Positions 10,402 through 26,832 of a stretch of DNA of 64,000 nucleotides are shown piece after piece (within the stretch, counting starts at the first letter, position 1; each line of letters starts with the position of its first letter). The notes under the pieces were generated by a model. That model was not told the origin of the DNA, ran no database searches, and was given only the letters and a program-made list of their open reading frames with translations. The DNA is from Oscheius onirici (Eukaryota > Nematoda > Chromadorea > Rhabditida > Rhabditidae), in assembly GCA_932521025.1 (NCBI GenBank), contig OW051470.1, positions 2,652,501 through 2,716,500 of the forward strand. Reading direction: 5' to 3'. Both the position numbers and the translations under genes were made by a program.

Positions 10402-12322
10402 ATGCCAAGTTTTAGCGCCAGAATGGCTACGGGAGAAGACGACTTTCAGCTACCGGCCGACACACTAGCCATTCTGGCTCAATTCAGGTACATTTTATTC
10501 ATAAACAGCATATAAAGTCTCCTTCTGACAAGGGAAGCTGTCAGGTCAAGGTGGCGTTTGAGGTCGAGTATAGTGTCATTCGATAGCCCATGGCAAGTAG
10601 TTTCCGGGATATATTCTCAAATTTGTCAAACATTTTCCTAAACCGAGTTATGGACGATTTAAAAACGGTCACACCCGTAGCCTGAAATATCCCGCGCGGG
10701 ATCGGGCGTTGAAAACATGGCGGCGTGGCCCAATGGTGTGTGGTCCGGACTCATGATAATTTGGTCATGTGTTCCGTTCCATTTTTTCTTTAGTTTTTGT
10801 TTTTTATCTTTCGACTTTCCTTCTGTTTTTCTTCAATTTTCGGATTATTTTGGATGTGAACCATATCGAAAGATATTTTCCTGCTTCCAAGAGACTTGTG
10901 GAGAAAAACAATTTCGACCCTAATTCCGACTCTGTGACCACTTGATCATAAAAAAAATTTCAAAATCAAAGTGATGTCCAATTGTTGGTTTAGGTATCTT
11001 CTGAATTGACCTGACAAGCTTCCCTTGTGAGCTGTACAAAGTTGCCCACAAAGCATTTATCGGTCGTGCGCGATTTATTTCCTGTAACATGTGGTCACAT
11101 TGAATACGAAAACCTCGAGATGCACAATTTTAACCCCTCTCTCTGCCGGGCCAGTGTGGATAAAGGTAGAAAAACATTTAAGTACTTGCGTGTTTAAAAA
11201 TAATGAAAACGTTGGACCACATTGAAGTCTTCAGAGTTGTTTTGTCCGCTTGCGAATGTAAACATACCGCTTGACCACCAGTTTTGCTCATTAGATCATA
11301 GCTTTGAAAATATTTACCGTCAATTTCTCTCCCTCTTACATATATTTCCATTTTCAGAAAAGAACAAGATGAGCGGATACAACTGGAGTCGGAGGGCAAA
11401 GTGACGATAGATGAGGACTGGCAGGTTCGTCTCTTTCATCGCTCGTTTGATCTTTCTTCGTCACCTGACCATCACGCTTTTCTTCCAGCTCTCACAGTTT
11501 TGGTACTCGTCAGAAACGGCGCGGACGCTGTGTAACGAAGCAATTTCTGCCTGTCAGGGAAACGGACGTGTGGCATGCATTTCCTCACCCACATTGATGC
11601 AATATTTCCGCGAAAGCCAAGTAATTTTCTTTTTTATCGTATTAAATTCAACTCTTACAGGAATGTTCGGCCGGAAATGTTCAACTCAAAGTTCTAGAGT
11701 ATGACCAGCGTTTCGGAAAGCGCTATCCGAAAGAATTCGTCTTTTACGACTACAATCATCCCCTGGAGCTGCCAGAAGAAATTAAAGGTTGGTTTTTTTA
11801 ATATGAATCTAAAAACTCTTTAGAAAGTTTCGACGTTGTGGTAGCCGACCCGCCGTTTTTATCGGATGAATGTCTCGTCAAGACTGCTCAAACGATAAGA
11901 GTTCTGGGCAAGAAGGACGCGAAGATTATTCTCTGCACAGGTGCAATTATGGAAGAAGTTGTGAGTTTTTTGCTTTCCGAAAAGATCAAAAGCGCCTCTG
12001 TTTTTAAAAGACGAAGTTCCTATCGCAGGGTCTATTTTGGGTGAAAGACGAAACCGTGTCGCTGTCGACATTACACTCAAAACGGTTCTGACATTTTGTT
12101 GAGACCTTTGTCCTAAACTTTACCGAAATGTTTCGTTCTCATTTCACTAAATATTTCCGGACACGTCATGCCACTAATCCCCGAAGCCGGTCCCACAATA
12201 TTTTGTTTCAGGCCGGCCGTCTCCTAGGAGTAAAGCGCACGCCTTTCAAGCCTCAGCACGCTAACAATCTGGCCAACGACTTTGCCAGCTTCGCCAACTT
12301 CAAGCCCAAATTCCTGGTTTGA
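10402..12322 (+). CDS. EEF1AKMT1 (N6AMT2)-type protein-lysine methyltransferase
   Basis: Exons 10402-10487, 11358-11424, 11489-11620, 11661-11787, 11824-11960 and 12212-12322 give 219 residues, close to the family's ~214. The order of motifs is that of EFM5/EEF1AKMT1: an N-terminal [12 protein letters not shown] helix, [13 protein letters not shown], the catalytic core with [14 protein letters not shown] (the DPPF motif of amino-methyltransferases), then [13 protein letters not shown] and [13 protein letters not shown]. In yeast and human this enzyme methylates a lysine of translation elongation factor eEF1A. A second in-frame ATG eight codons downstream is also possible as start. Intron 1 is unusually long (870 nt) because it carries an inverted-repeat element, annotated separately. 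Confidence 0.92.
10526..11029. mobile_element. Inverted-repeat (MITE-like) insertion in intron 1 of the methyltransferase gene
   Basis: About 24 bases at 10526-10549 (CTGACAAGGGAAGCTGTCAG core) recur inverted at 11006-11029 (CTGACAAGCTTCCCTTGTGA) with one indel and one or two changes. The body is about 500 bp and has no transposase-like frame. It contains a GGCGGCGTGGCCCAATGG segment at about 10721-10740 that fits an RNA polymerase III A box. A clear target-site duplication could not be seen, so the superfamily is unknown. Confidence 0.6.
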
Positions 12323-12587
12323 GTTTGTTGTTATTTTTCAGTATTTTTTGTTGATTTTGACCCGGTTATGAAGATTTCGTTTTTATTTACACTCTATTCG
12401 AACATGTGGCCTTGACCACTTGTTATCTAGTTCCTCTTTTTCTTGTAATTATTACTTCCAACTTCCAGATCGAATATCAATGTAAAAAAGGGGTTCTTTT
12501 CTTTAAAATATCTAATTCTATATTCTAACCTGTATACCGTGTATACACCCCATATTTCTACGGAGTACCTCTGGTCGGCTGGACAAA

Positions 12588-18040
<5,453 letters not shown>

Positions 18041-18557
18041 TCCCTCATTTTCCCTGAAATTTCACACGTGTAGTTTTTTTTGTTTCCATTTGTAGATAAT
18101 TCCGTTTTTCGTGTTGTGAATAGCAGACATTTCTATACGTTTAGCAGCTCACATTGAGCTGGATCACCCTGTAGTTTTGACCGTTAGAGAGTAAACAAGA
18201 ATACCGTAACCAAGACTGGATACGCAGTCCGCAACGTATTAGGAGTTGGTGCGCTGTTGCAACCTTTCGTCACTATTTTAAAATTTCCTTCTCATTCCGT
18301 CTTTTTCGTCTTTTTTTGCAGACAATAAAATTATCGATTTGAGTTCACAACTGTGTAAAAACAAATTCATTGGCTTGTTTCCATCTAATTTCGTCGTAAA
18401 ATTGCTTATTTTTTCCTGGCAAACTGAGAAACGCGTTCATACCACAAGGTTATGCAAATTTGATGATGCTCGGTCTAAAACCAGGCTATTTAACCAGGCT
18501 CGTTATTCTTCTCGTCGTTACTCAATTTGCTTGTTTCATTGGTCACGTTTCAGGCAA
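18041..18557. other. Intergenic between roquin and STRAD genes
   Basis: About 0.5 kb. A segment at 18211-18255 (GGATACGCAG ... AGGAGTTGGTGCGC) matches half of a foldback element at 36004-36089. The end holds CGTTTCAG at 18546-18553, an apparent trans-splice acceptor four bases before the STRAD start codon. Confidence 0.5.
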
Positions 18558-20192
18558 ATGACCTCCCCACCGCCGATTGATCTCTCCACTCACGGGTATT
18601 GTGTACAGAAATGGATCGGTTCGTTTTTGTTGTTATTTTTCTCCTATTAGTTTTGTCTAACTGTTGTCGAAAGTTTATAGTTGAGAATATTTCAATAGGA
18701 CATCTAAAAAACGATTTCAGTATACTTGGGCACGAGCCGAAATTTTTCGGCTCGACGGGTAGGGGTAGGTCGAGCCGAGCCGGCTCGCGGACCTCTTCCG
18801 AGCCGGCTCGAGGGTCAAAAACCGGCTCGGCTCGAGCCGCCCAAGTATAGATTTCAGGACATTGGTTTCACAGTATGGGAGATCTTTACATGGCCCGAAG
18901 AAATGACGCCACCGATCACATCATTAGAGAGATTAAACACGGCCTAGTCGACGATACGGATGACGTTGTGGTTAGTCGTCCTTTTCACCTTCAAATCGTC
19001 CTCATTTTTTCGAAAGAAGTCGTAATTCTGCGTCAACTACGCCACCCAAATATAATCGACTGCTCGTCCTGCTTTATTCATGGCGACGGACTGTACATCA
19101 TCACGCCAAATTTCCCCTACGGAGCCATTACGGACATTTTGGAGGCGTCGTATCAATACGGATTGCCAGAGAAGGTCATCTCTTCCGTGGCCTATCAGAC
19201 GATAAGGGCACTTGAGTACATTCATTCCAAGAGGATTGTTCATAGGTAAATTTTCATGTATACCTTTAATTTCCATTTTTCTTCCCGAGAGAAAAAGCAA
19301 TTAGGTTTCCAACAAAAATCCTTACTCTACGCTCGTCCTTCATAACAAACTAATATTAGAATTTTTCAGAGGCGTTCGCGGCTCACATCTTCTAGTCGAT
19401 TTCCATGGGAAGATCACACTCTGTGGGTTCCGAGGAGCCATTCAACTACCGGACGGCCGCCAATCTACTTGCGACTTCGAAAGAAATCTCACAACTATGC
19501 TGCCTTGGCTTGCCCCAGAACTTATATCTCAAGTTTGTTTATTTTCCCATGTGTTCTCACTATTTTCTTCTAGAGTCTGACCGGCTACAATCAGAAGGCG
19601 GACATTTACAGCCTCGGAGTGACGATATGCGAGCTGGCCAACGGAATCGTCCCCTTCAGAGAAATGGAACCGCTTCGGATGCTCTACCAGAAGGGAATGA
19701 TGATGATCAATCCGCGTATAGCTGACAATAGCACGTGTAATAATACAGGTACCTTCTTCTTTGTTTATTCTTCAAAGATGAAGTTTCAGCTACAATTCCG
19801 GAGCATCGAAATCGCTTCTTCTCGAGCACGATTCATGATTTTACGAGCCAGTGTCTTCGGGATAATCAGTACACAAGGTAGGAGCCGTTTCAGACAATTT
19901 TTATTGCTTTAGACCAAGCGCCACCCAGTTACTATCCCACTCCTTCACAAAGTCAAAACGCCGGAACTGCCTCAAATATCTCGACATGGCTCTGACGCTG
20001 AACCAAGTACAACGAGAATCAACAAGAGATCCGGGGCTGGTCGAAATATTGCCGGCAACCAAGGCTCCAGAATGGGACTACCGGCCGTGGCCGAGAGATG
20101 ACGAAGAACTTCAAGCAGAAGAAGATTCCCTTTCAGAAGACGAGGACACTGAGGTCGAACAAGACTCCGAGCCAGAGCAGCGACCCAGTTAA
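18558..20192 (+). CDS. strd-1: STRAD-type pseudokinase (STE20-related adaptor of LKB1)
   Basis: Exons 18558-18618, 18858-19245, 19370-19532, 19574-19748, 19790-19877 and 19913-20192 give 384 residues. The kinase fold is clear ([82 protein letters not shown]) but the catalytic residues are gone. HRD is replaced by HRG and DFG by CGF, and no VAIK lysine is evident, as expected for STRAD. STRAD with MO25 activates LKB1/PAR-4 in polarity and energy signalling. The tail is acidic ([18 protein letters not shown]). Exon 2 starts directly after an 8-bp target duplication of a MITE that fills intron 1. The short exon 1 is the least certain part. Confidence 0.88.
18713..18857. mobile_element. hAT-like MITE (129 bp) with 8-bp target duplication, in strd-1 intron 1
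   Basis: The element runs 18721-18849. It begins TATACTTGGGC and ends GCCCAAGTATA, a perfect 11-bp terminal inverted repeat. The inside is made of GAGCCG/CGGCTC-type inverted motifs able to fold on itself. It is flanked on both sides by the same 8 bases, gatttcag (18713-18720 and 18850-18857), the duplication length typical of hAT transposases. There is no coding capacity. The right-hand duplication is the active 3' splice site of the intron. Confidence 0.88.
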
Positions 20193-20750
20193 AAAATTCC
20201 GTTATTATCTCAATTTCCCCCTCGCGTGTCATATCAAACTGGTAACATCTGTGAACATATCGTCCGAATGTTTGTTATTTCTATATCTTCATTCTTACCT
20301 TAATAAATAGAACATTTTCATTAGTCTCCTTCCAATGTCGACTGTCTAAAACTGAGTAAGCAAAGGATAGGAAAAGTTCATTGCAACTATGACACACAAA
20401 AAGTTATTGAGATACGAGTTCATGAGGGACACCGTTGCTCCCGACGTCCAGTTCATCATTCTCTATGAGAGATTTGGTGATTGCGGAGCCGTAGCGATTC
20501 TCCAATAGAATCCGTTGTATGTGGAACTTTACTATCGCCTTCTGGAAAAAAACGCTGTTTGTTTTGCTCTTTTCTTTAGCATGACTTTCTCGATCAAGAT
20601 TCGTAAAAAAATGCAATTACGAAAACGTCTGGGTTAAAAACAACATTTTTTGACTTTTCGATATTCTAATTTTGCAGAACATCAAAATGAGGAAGAGTAT
20701 TCTGTTCGGGCCAAAAAAGCTACGCTCACAATTGCGGGCCACTTTAAAAA
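20193..20750. other. Convergent intergenic region between strd-1 and the MADF gene
   Basis: Both flanking genes end here, so this 0.56 kb is mainly 3' UTR. AATAAA occurs near 20302 on the plus strand. The minus-strand frame at 20404-20616 has no domain and is not called. Confidence 0.45.
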
Positions 20751-23700
20751 CTACGGTACCGTTTGAACATCGTTGTAAACTGCAAAGCCCACCTCATTGT
20801 CATCGAGTCTCGACAAACTGCTGCTTATCAACTGTTGGAACTGGAGATCTGCGTCGTATTGTGCTTGTTGTAAGTAGCCCGGATGACTACTGGGAGAGCC
20901 AGCTCCCAGTCCCGTTTGAAAGTTGGATCCACTGATCATGGACCCAATTCCAGGGGATTCGGAAAGTAGAGGTGATTCTGGTGGCACTGAAGAAAGCTTT
21001 TCTTACTGTTACTATTTCTTTGCTCACCATCCTGATCGACTCCGTCCTCTATGACCACCTCGTCTTCTAAGGCATTCATAGGTATCGTATGTCTGCTTGT
21101 CGACGGTGTCATAGATATCAGATTCACCTAGAAAATGTCGGATAACTTGCTTCAAAATTACGAAGAAGCGTGAGTTTCTGTGGACTTTATGTTCGTTTTG
21201 AAGCCTTTTCTATGAAGAAATGCAGTTTGTTACATCGTTTTCAGCGGGTTGATAACCGGGAAAAATAGCAAGAAACATGTCCAGAACACTTTCTAAAGTA
21301 CAATCTTTGAGCTTGTTTACGGGCAAAAGTTGCTGAGTCCGTTTCGACCTTGTAAGTTGTGTTGATCATATGAGCATAAGAGACCACTGAGCATGCTGCA
21401 AACAACCTAATCTCCAGTCTATCCGACACGTGTTTCTGTGAATACAATGAATATTGACTTTATTATATTTGTCAAGTTCAATCATAGAAATTTGTAAAAC
21501 TTATCAAGAGTTATCCCTTTTATCAAAAGATTGGCCGAACCTTATGAAAATCCCGAACTTGCTTTTTTCAGATTTTTTTTTCGTATATCTGAGCACCGCA
21601 TGCGCCAACTTTCAGCCATAACGAACGGCGAAAGCCGTCGAAGATGGCTGGTAGGAGTTACAAAGGGCAAATTCTACAGCTACATACCACAGAATCATCC
21701 ACAACTCCAGAGAAAGCAACTACCTGTTGGTTAGGATTCTGCGGTCTAATGATCCTCATCCTCTTCGTAGGTGACGGTCCCTGACTCTGGTGCATGTCAC
21801 TGTGCGCCGGGATGATCCGATATACTTTGGGTTCTCCAGAACCCGAAGTCGTGGTATAATACTCTCCCCCGTTCTCGATTATCTCCTTCTTCACGACGTG
21901 TACTCCTCGCGGAACTGTCCCTCTCTCCGTCACAGTCACCCCAGGATCACCAACATTGACCCGATGGTCATAGGAACCATTTTGGCCTGAGTTTGGCGTG
22001 TGAATCTGGAAAGAATAGTGTAAAGAGTAGGATAAGAGACTCACAATTTGGACCCGTTGGTTCCGAGCGTAGCTACCGGGAGGCAGTTGAACCACAGCCG
22101 TTCCATTGGATGTTCTTGTGGCGGGAAGAACAGTTACTCTGGCAGAAGAGGGTCTGAAACTGGCGTATTTCGCTTTCTCCCAAAATGAAAATCTCATCAG
22201 ACACATCTTTAAAGACTACGGCAAATCAAATATCCGAAACCAACTTACACATGCTGATTCTCCGAGACCAACCGAATATGTCCTTGGTTGTTTGTGGAAT
22301 TCTTCATGAGATAGTAACCGCCGTTCCCAGAACCATTTCCAGAGGATCCTCTGATCTCTCCCTGACCGCTCTGATTGGAAGACGATGGATGTGATGAGAC
22401 GGTGCGGTGTCCAGAGGAGGACGGTGGTGGTTGTCTGTAGCCACTGATCATGACGTCTTCAGCGACAGTTTGGGAGGGATCAGAGTAGAAAGAGTCTCTC
22501 TGTCCCGCATGACTCTGTGCTTGAGATGAGGGTGGGTGACCGAGGATTACTGTAAGAGAAAAATAGTATTGACTGGAATTGAATCAACCTCTCTGACTGT
22601 GTCTTCCCAGATAATTGTCCAGCCATTTCATCTCGTCCCAAAGCTGTTGGTAGTCGGCCTCTTCCGGAACAGCCTTGTTGCTCATGACCTTCTCGTACCG
22701 ATCCTTCAGCTGCATCCATTCCCTCTGAAGAGAGCCGATATCACCTGAAGCTTTGGCTTTGTTTTGAATTTACAAAAGACATGCCTTGCCACATCAGAGT
22801 CTGAGCTATCTTGCGCCAGGCATTGCTTCGATAACTCTTCGAATGATAGCTACTATCGTTTTCGTCGTACAGAGCTGGATAGTGGTAGACGGTATGGACG
22901 ATATTGATACCCATCTAAAGTTTTGCTAAGTTTGTGACAAACAAACTGGCCAATTTAGTTTTGTCAGTTGCCTACGGAACAGGACTGATACCTGTGCCTT
23001 TTCTGTCACTGTTTGCAGAGAAAACAAGTCGCAGTGTAGAATTGAGTCGAAAAAGTTTACAGACGCGGCCAGGCAGAAAGTCAAGTAACTGGTTTCCTCA
23101 TCCTCTCTTATTAAAACGCTAAGGTCGCCCGAAGTGTATCTTGACCTTTTCAACCCCTCTGCACTGTCAAAATGCGAATCTGAGGGCAATTGTTTTATCA
23201 AAATTCTGCGAAGAATCCGGCTACCACGTCCGTTTTTTCAAATAATCCCCTTTTCACTGTTTTCAAGTCCCTCTATGGCTTGGCACTCTGAAGCCGCAGG
23301 TAACAAGTTAGAACCTGTTATGTATAAGATGACAACTAAGTTTGGACTTGGCAAAAGGAAAGAGTCTGATTACTGTCGTAAGGGTACGAAAAAAGGTACG
23401 ATGCCGCCAGGCGACGAAGTCGGCTGGTTTAGAGGTTAAAGAGTCTCTTCTGACCAGGGTTGGGAACGAAAAGAAAACTGGGTCTAGAATTTCAGGCCCG
23501 GCCCGTTCCAACCCTGCTTCTGACCCCAAAGAGTTCTGTACTGGCGATAAGTCTTCCCTCCAACACTTCCCGAAAAAGGTCGGAGGAAGCTGATTCCACT
23601 GGGAGGGGGTTCTATATAGGAATCCACCTGTGACGAGATGGACCCGATTCCGTTTTTTTCAAAATAATCTCACGAGATCTACCTTGATTTCCTGTGACAA

Positions 23701-24003
23701 ACTGTCCTGTAGGTCTTCATCCCCCGTCAGTTCTTCAAGATCCTCCATGTGCGGATTCAGTGACTGGAGTATCATGCTCTTCTTGTCTAAAAGCTTAAAA
23801 TGAGCAAAAAAATGAAGAGAATTCTTACTTGAAACATTGACATTTTTCAGTTCAGTCAACTGGTAGGCATCATCATCGCCCTCAATCATTTCATCGTGTT
23901 CTTCCAAAAGCTGTTCATCGTCATCGGGCTGGTTCATTTTGTTGTGGACGGAGAGCATTTTCTGACTGGCAGGATGTCCTCCGATTGAGCATTCCACGTC
24001 CAT
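20751..24003 (-). CDS. MADF-domain transcriptional regulator
   Basis: Exons 24003-23829, 23786-23683, 22914-22785, 22744-22589, 22549-22249, 22153-22045, 22005-21724, 21127-21028 and 20986-20751 join to about 530 residues. An acidic N-terminus (DDDEQLLEEHDEMIEGDDD) precedes a MADF (Adf-1-type Myb/SANT-like) domain. That domain reads IVHTVYHYPALYDEND, SYRSNAWRKIAQTL, SLQREWMQLKDRYEKVM and then WDEMKWLDNYL, with the conserved aromatic/tryptophan spacing. The rest is Ser/Gly/Gln-rich with a basic PTKRMRIIRPQ patch, and the C-terminus contains a short hydrophobic helix (LQFQQLISSSLSRL) where BESS motifs often occur. MADF proteins bind DNA and regulate transcription. A CATTTCAG trans-splice acceptor lies just upstream (24012-24019). 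The intron after MWQG starts GCATGT (GC-AG, 40 nt). Intron 2 carries a 62-bp MITE. Confidence 0.82.
23447..23524. mobile_element. 62-bp mini-hAT element with 8-bp target duplication
   Basis: The element runs 23455-23516, begins CAGGGTTGGGAACG and ends CGTTCCAACCCTG, so the termini are inverted repeats with one extra base. The flanks are identical, cttctgac at 23447-23454 and 23517-23524, an 8-bp duplication. CAGGGTTGG-type ends plus 8-bp duplications are hallmarks of hAT non-autonomous elements. It sits in an intron of the MADF gene. Confidence 0.85.
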
Positions 24004-25628
24004 TTGGCAGTCTGAAATGCTTTTTTTAACACTGTGAAGTCATGGTTTTTTGGACAAATATCGAGAGAAAAACAGGTAGAGGTCGTGGAAGGGAGATCTT
24101 GTTTGAACTAGTCGCCGGTCACAGCCTACTCTATTTTATGGCGATTTCCAATCGATTCAACGACAGGTTTTTTTTACTTGTTTGAGCTATCAAAATACGA
24201 AGGAAAGTTCTATAATCAACCTTTTCCTAATCCGTGCAATCTTTTCAGAATTCCAGAGCTCATTTCCGTTCGGGACCCGAGCAAGACCTGACCTTTGTTG
24301 ACCCAGCTGTGAGAAACCTCTTAGGAGAATAATCTCGAAGGAGAGACTGAAACAACCTGTCAGTGAGGCCTCCATAATTTGAAAACCAACAAATGGGTCC
24401 CGAAGGTTTTACGAAAGGGGTCCAATTGGTAAAGACACCAGAGGTACTAGATGAACCTTACTTGTTAGACGTAACAAACTTCAAAATAGTCTTTAGATTA
24501 CTAACTTGTTTCTATCCCCAGTAAAATAACAAATTAATCTGTAAGACTACCTAACAATGAGGTTGGAAGACAATTGAACGTAAAAAGACTATTGCTCTCT
24601 ACTTGCCTCATCAATTGTCCAAAAGCACTTCCAATCAAAAATAACCAATTTTAGATTATCGATTATTGTATTGGTAGTAAAAGACCTTTATAAATATAGA
24701 GGAACCTTTTGCTCAAGAAGGAACGGTCCTAGTCTCTAATAATATGAAAACTGTCAGTAGGTTATTGGGAATGAGAACCGACTCGAGTTTTCCAATAATT
24801 TCTATACCAAGAACTGTATTAGGATACAAACACTTCCAGGTACTATCTCAAGAGTCAGTCCGCGACAATGAATCTCGTTGTTCAACAGGTACATCAAGGG
24901 GGAACTGAGCCTAAACTGTCACGGTTAGCTCCGTTCAATCCCAATACCACATAGGATCCGATGGGAATTGGCTAATTGGTACTAGGACTACGAACAGAGT
25001 CATTAAACTGGTCATTGTGTTCTGTTTCTATGAGTAGATAGCTGGAAACAGTTACTGAATGTGTGCAACTGAGGGTAAATGGTTGAAACTCGAGGGTTCT
25101 TCTTCTCTTTACCTATACGAACCAACAACTAGAAAAAAGAAAAAGCTCTGTCTGCCTGCTCCATCCCATCCTTTTCTTTTGTGAGCTTACTAACCTGCAA
25201 GACGGTTCCACTCCCATCATCGTCTCCCACGCGAAGTGTGTGTATCGGTCAAAACGGTTGGCAGCTGTGAGTGGAGAGAGATAAGTGAAGTCTCTCTCAC
25301 TCAGACGCGGCAAACCGCGTTGCGACCGTCGAGCGACACACACACACGCGTGAGCGAGAGACGGGGATGTAGAAACCGCTCTCGCAGACCGCTCCGCACA
25401 CGAACCTGAACGTACGCTTGCTTCAGATGGTGGAGCACGCAGCGCAGACGCTTCGCGAGATTGCACGCGAGCAGCCGGCGAAGCGGTCAATAGTGTTCAG
25501 CGTCAACATGTTTCGGAGCGCGGCGGGACCCGGGGTCACAGACCTTTAAACCATGGAGAGAATGTTTATTTGTACTGTTCAGAGCCAAATAAAAGTTGTA
25601 GAAAGAGCAGACTTGTTGAAGATATAAA
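24004..25628. other. Upstream region of the MADF gene, no coding sequence
   Basis: The 24.0-25.1 kb part is AT-rich and featureless apart from the MADF trans-splice acceptor. The 25.2-25.54 kb part is markedly GC- and CpG-rich with GAGAG and CACACA runs. The only open frames there are low-complexity Ser/Arg translations of this composition. It may be a promoter island for the minus-strand MADF gene. Nothing else is supported. Confidence 0.45.
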
Positions 25629-26296
25629 TATTACGTGTGATAGGAATAAACGCTCCCTTCTAAAATTTTTGTTTTTTATCCAAATGCCACCAAAATTTGG
25701 CTGAAAGGGGGCAATATAAGGCCCAACTTCCCCACAAAATTTCAGCCAATTTGCACTTTCTATGGCGGAGCTAGGTCGATTTTACCACTTTTTGGGGTCC
25801 GACTTCGCGTCACTGTCGGACCCATAACTTTTTTTGAGGATAACATATCGGCATGTTCTAAAGGCTATGGCATGCATCACTTATGAGGCTATATCGCTGT
25901 ACAATATCAGATCAATCCATCGGATAGTTTTCTCAAACACTCGCTCCCCAACTTTTTTTCCCTTGCCCAAAAACACCATGTAGGGGGTATCATGGAATTT
26001 TTTGGTCAAATTTTTTATTCTTGCAATAGCATCGTACTGACTTGCTATTACCCAAAAACTTGTTTGCTCCTCGAAATTCGCGATGGAAGGGGCGAAATTG
26101 GGTCGAAGAATGTCTCACGGAATGTTCTAGAAGCTTCTAGAACCCCAGTTTTTTGCCTCTTTTCGCCCCTTCCAATTGGCTGAAATTTTGTGTGGAAGTT
26201 GGGCCTTATACTGCCCCCTTCCAGCCAAATTTTGGTGACATTTGGATGAAAAACAAAAATTTTAGAAGGGAGCGTTTATTCCTATCACACGTAATA
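25629..26296. mobile_element. Tc1/mariner-like MITE with long terminal inverted repeats
   Basis: The element is 25631-26294, starting TTACGTGTGATAGGAATAAA and ending with its reverse complement. TA dinucleotides lie on both sides (25629-25630 and 26295-26296), the duplication typical of Tc1/mariner insertions. The arms are inverted copies for well over 100 bp (for example AAATTTGGCTG...GGGGGCA and TGCCCCC...CAGCCAAATTT). The middle (about 25800-26170) is single-copy here and has no transposase frame. Confidence 0.8.
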
Positions 26297-26516
26297 CAGT
26301 ATGAGTACTTTGGGTAAGTTTTCAGTGCTGCAGTTGTAAAGAAGGTGCTCTGTACACAGAAAACTGTTCTCTGACAAGAAAGTACCAGTAGAAAAACAAG
26401 TTTGAGCAGTAGAGAGAACCATTTGAATCGTCTGTTTTCCTTTTCAAGCATTGTTCAACTTTAGTGCACAAAGTTCGAGGAGGGTCCTTGTCTCAGCCCA
26501 AATCGCGCTCCAATGT

Positions 26517-26598
26517 GCAGTCATGTCCGAGTGGTTAAGGAGATTGACTAGAAATCAATTGGGCTCTGCCCGCGTAGGTTCGAATCCTGCTGACTGCG
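26517..26598 (+). tRNA. tRNA-Ser (anticodon AGA)
   Basis: An 82-nt class II tRNA begins GCAGTCATGTCCGAGTGGTT. It has an A box, an anticodon loop CTAGAAA with anticodon AGA at 26550-26552, and an extended variable arm (TTGGGCTCTGCCC). The B box is GGTTCGAATCC, and the acceptor 3' half CTGACTGC pairs with the 5' end. It decodes UCU/UCC serine codons after A34 deamination. A T-rich stretch downstream (CTTTTCC) can terminate RNA polymerase III. Confidence 0.95.
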
Positions 26599-26832
26599 GA
26601 AAGTTTTGTCTTTTCCAGTTGAACACTTTTTGGATTGAGACTGTTTCGTGACTATTCTTTTCTTTTCCTTTATTTCCATTACGAATTTCTTTTTCAAAAC
26701 ATCTTCCTTGAGAAAAGCAAAATTCGAAATAGGAACGATAGAAATCAGATGAAAGACTAGTAATTCTGAACTGTCTTGAAAATCTCGGAAAAAGACCATT
26801 TGAACAAACGGATGAAAAAAAGCAAAAGGAAT

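Noticed and set aside
22926-23201. Frames in MADF intron 2
   Set aside because: No acceptor/donor pair gives an in-phase extra exon; the composition is intronic.
25113-25490. 125-codon minus-strand frame in the CpG-rich block
   Set aside because: Ser/Arg/Ala low-complexity product driven by base composition; no splice signals or domain.
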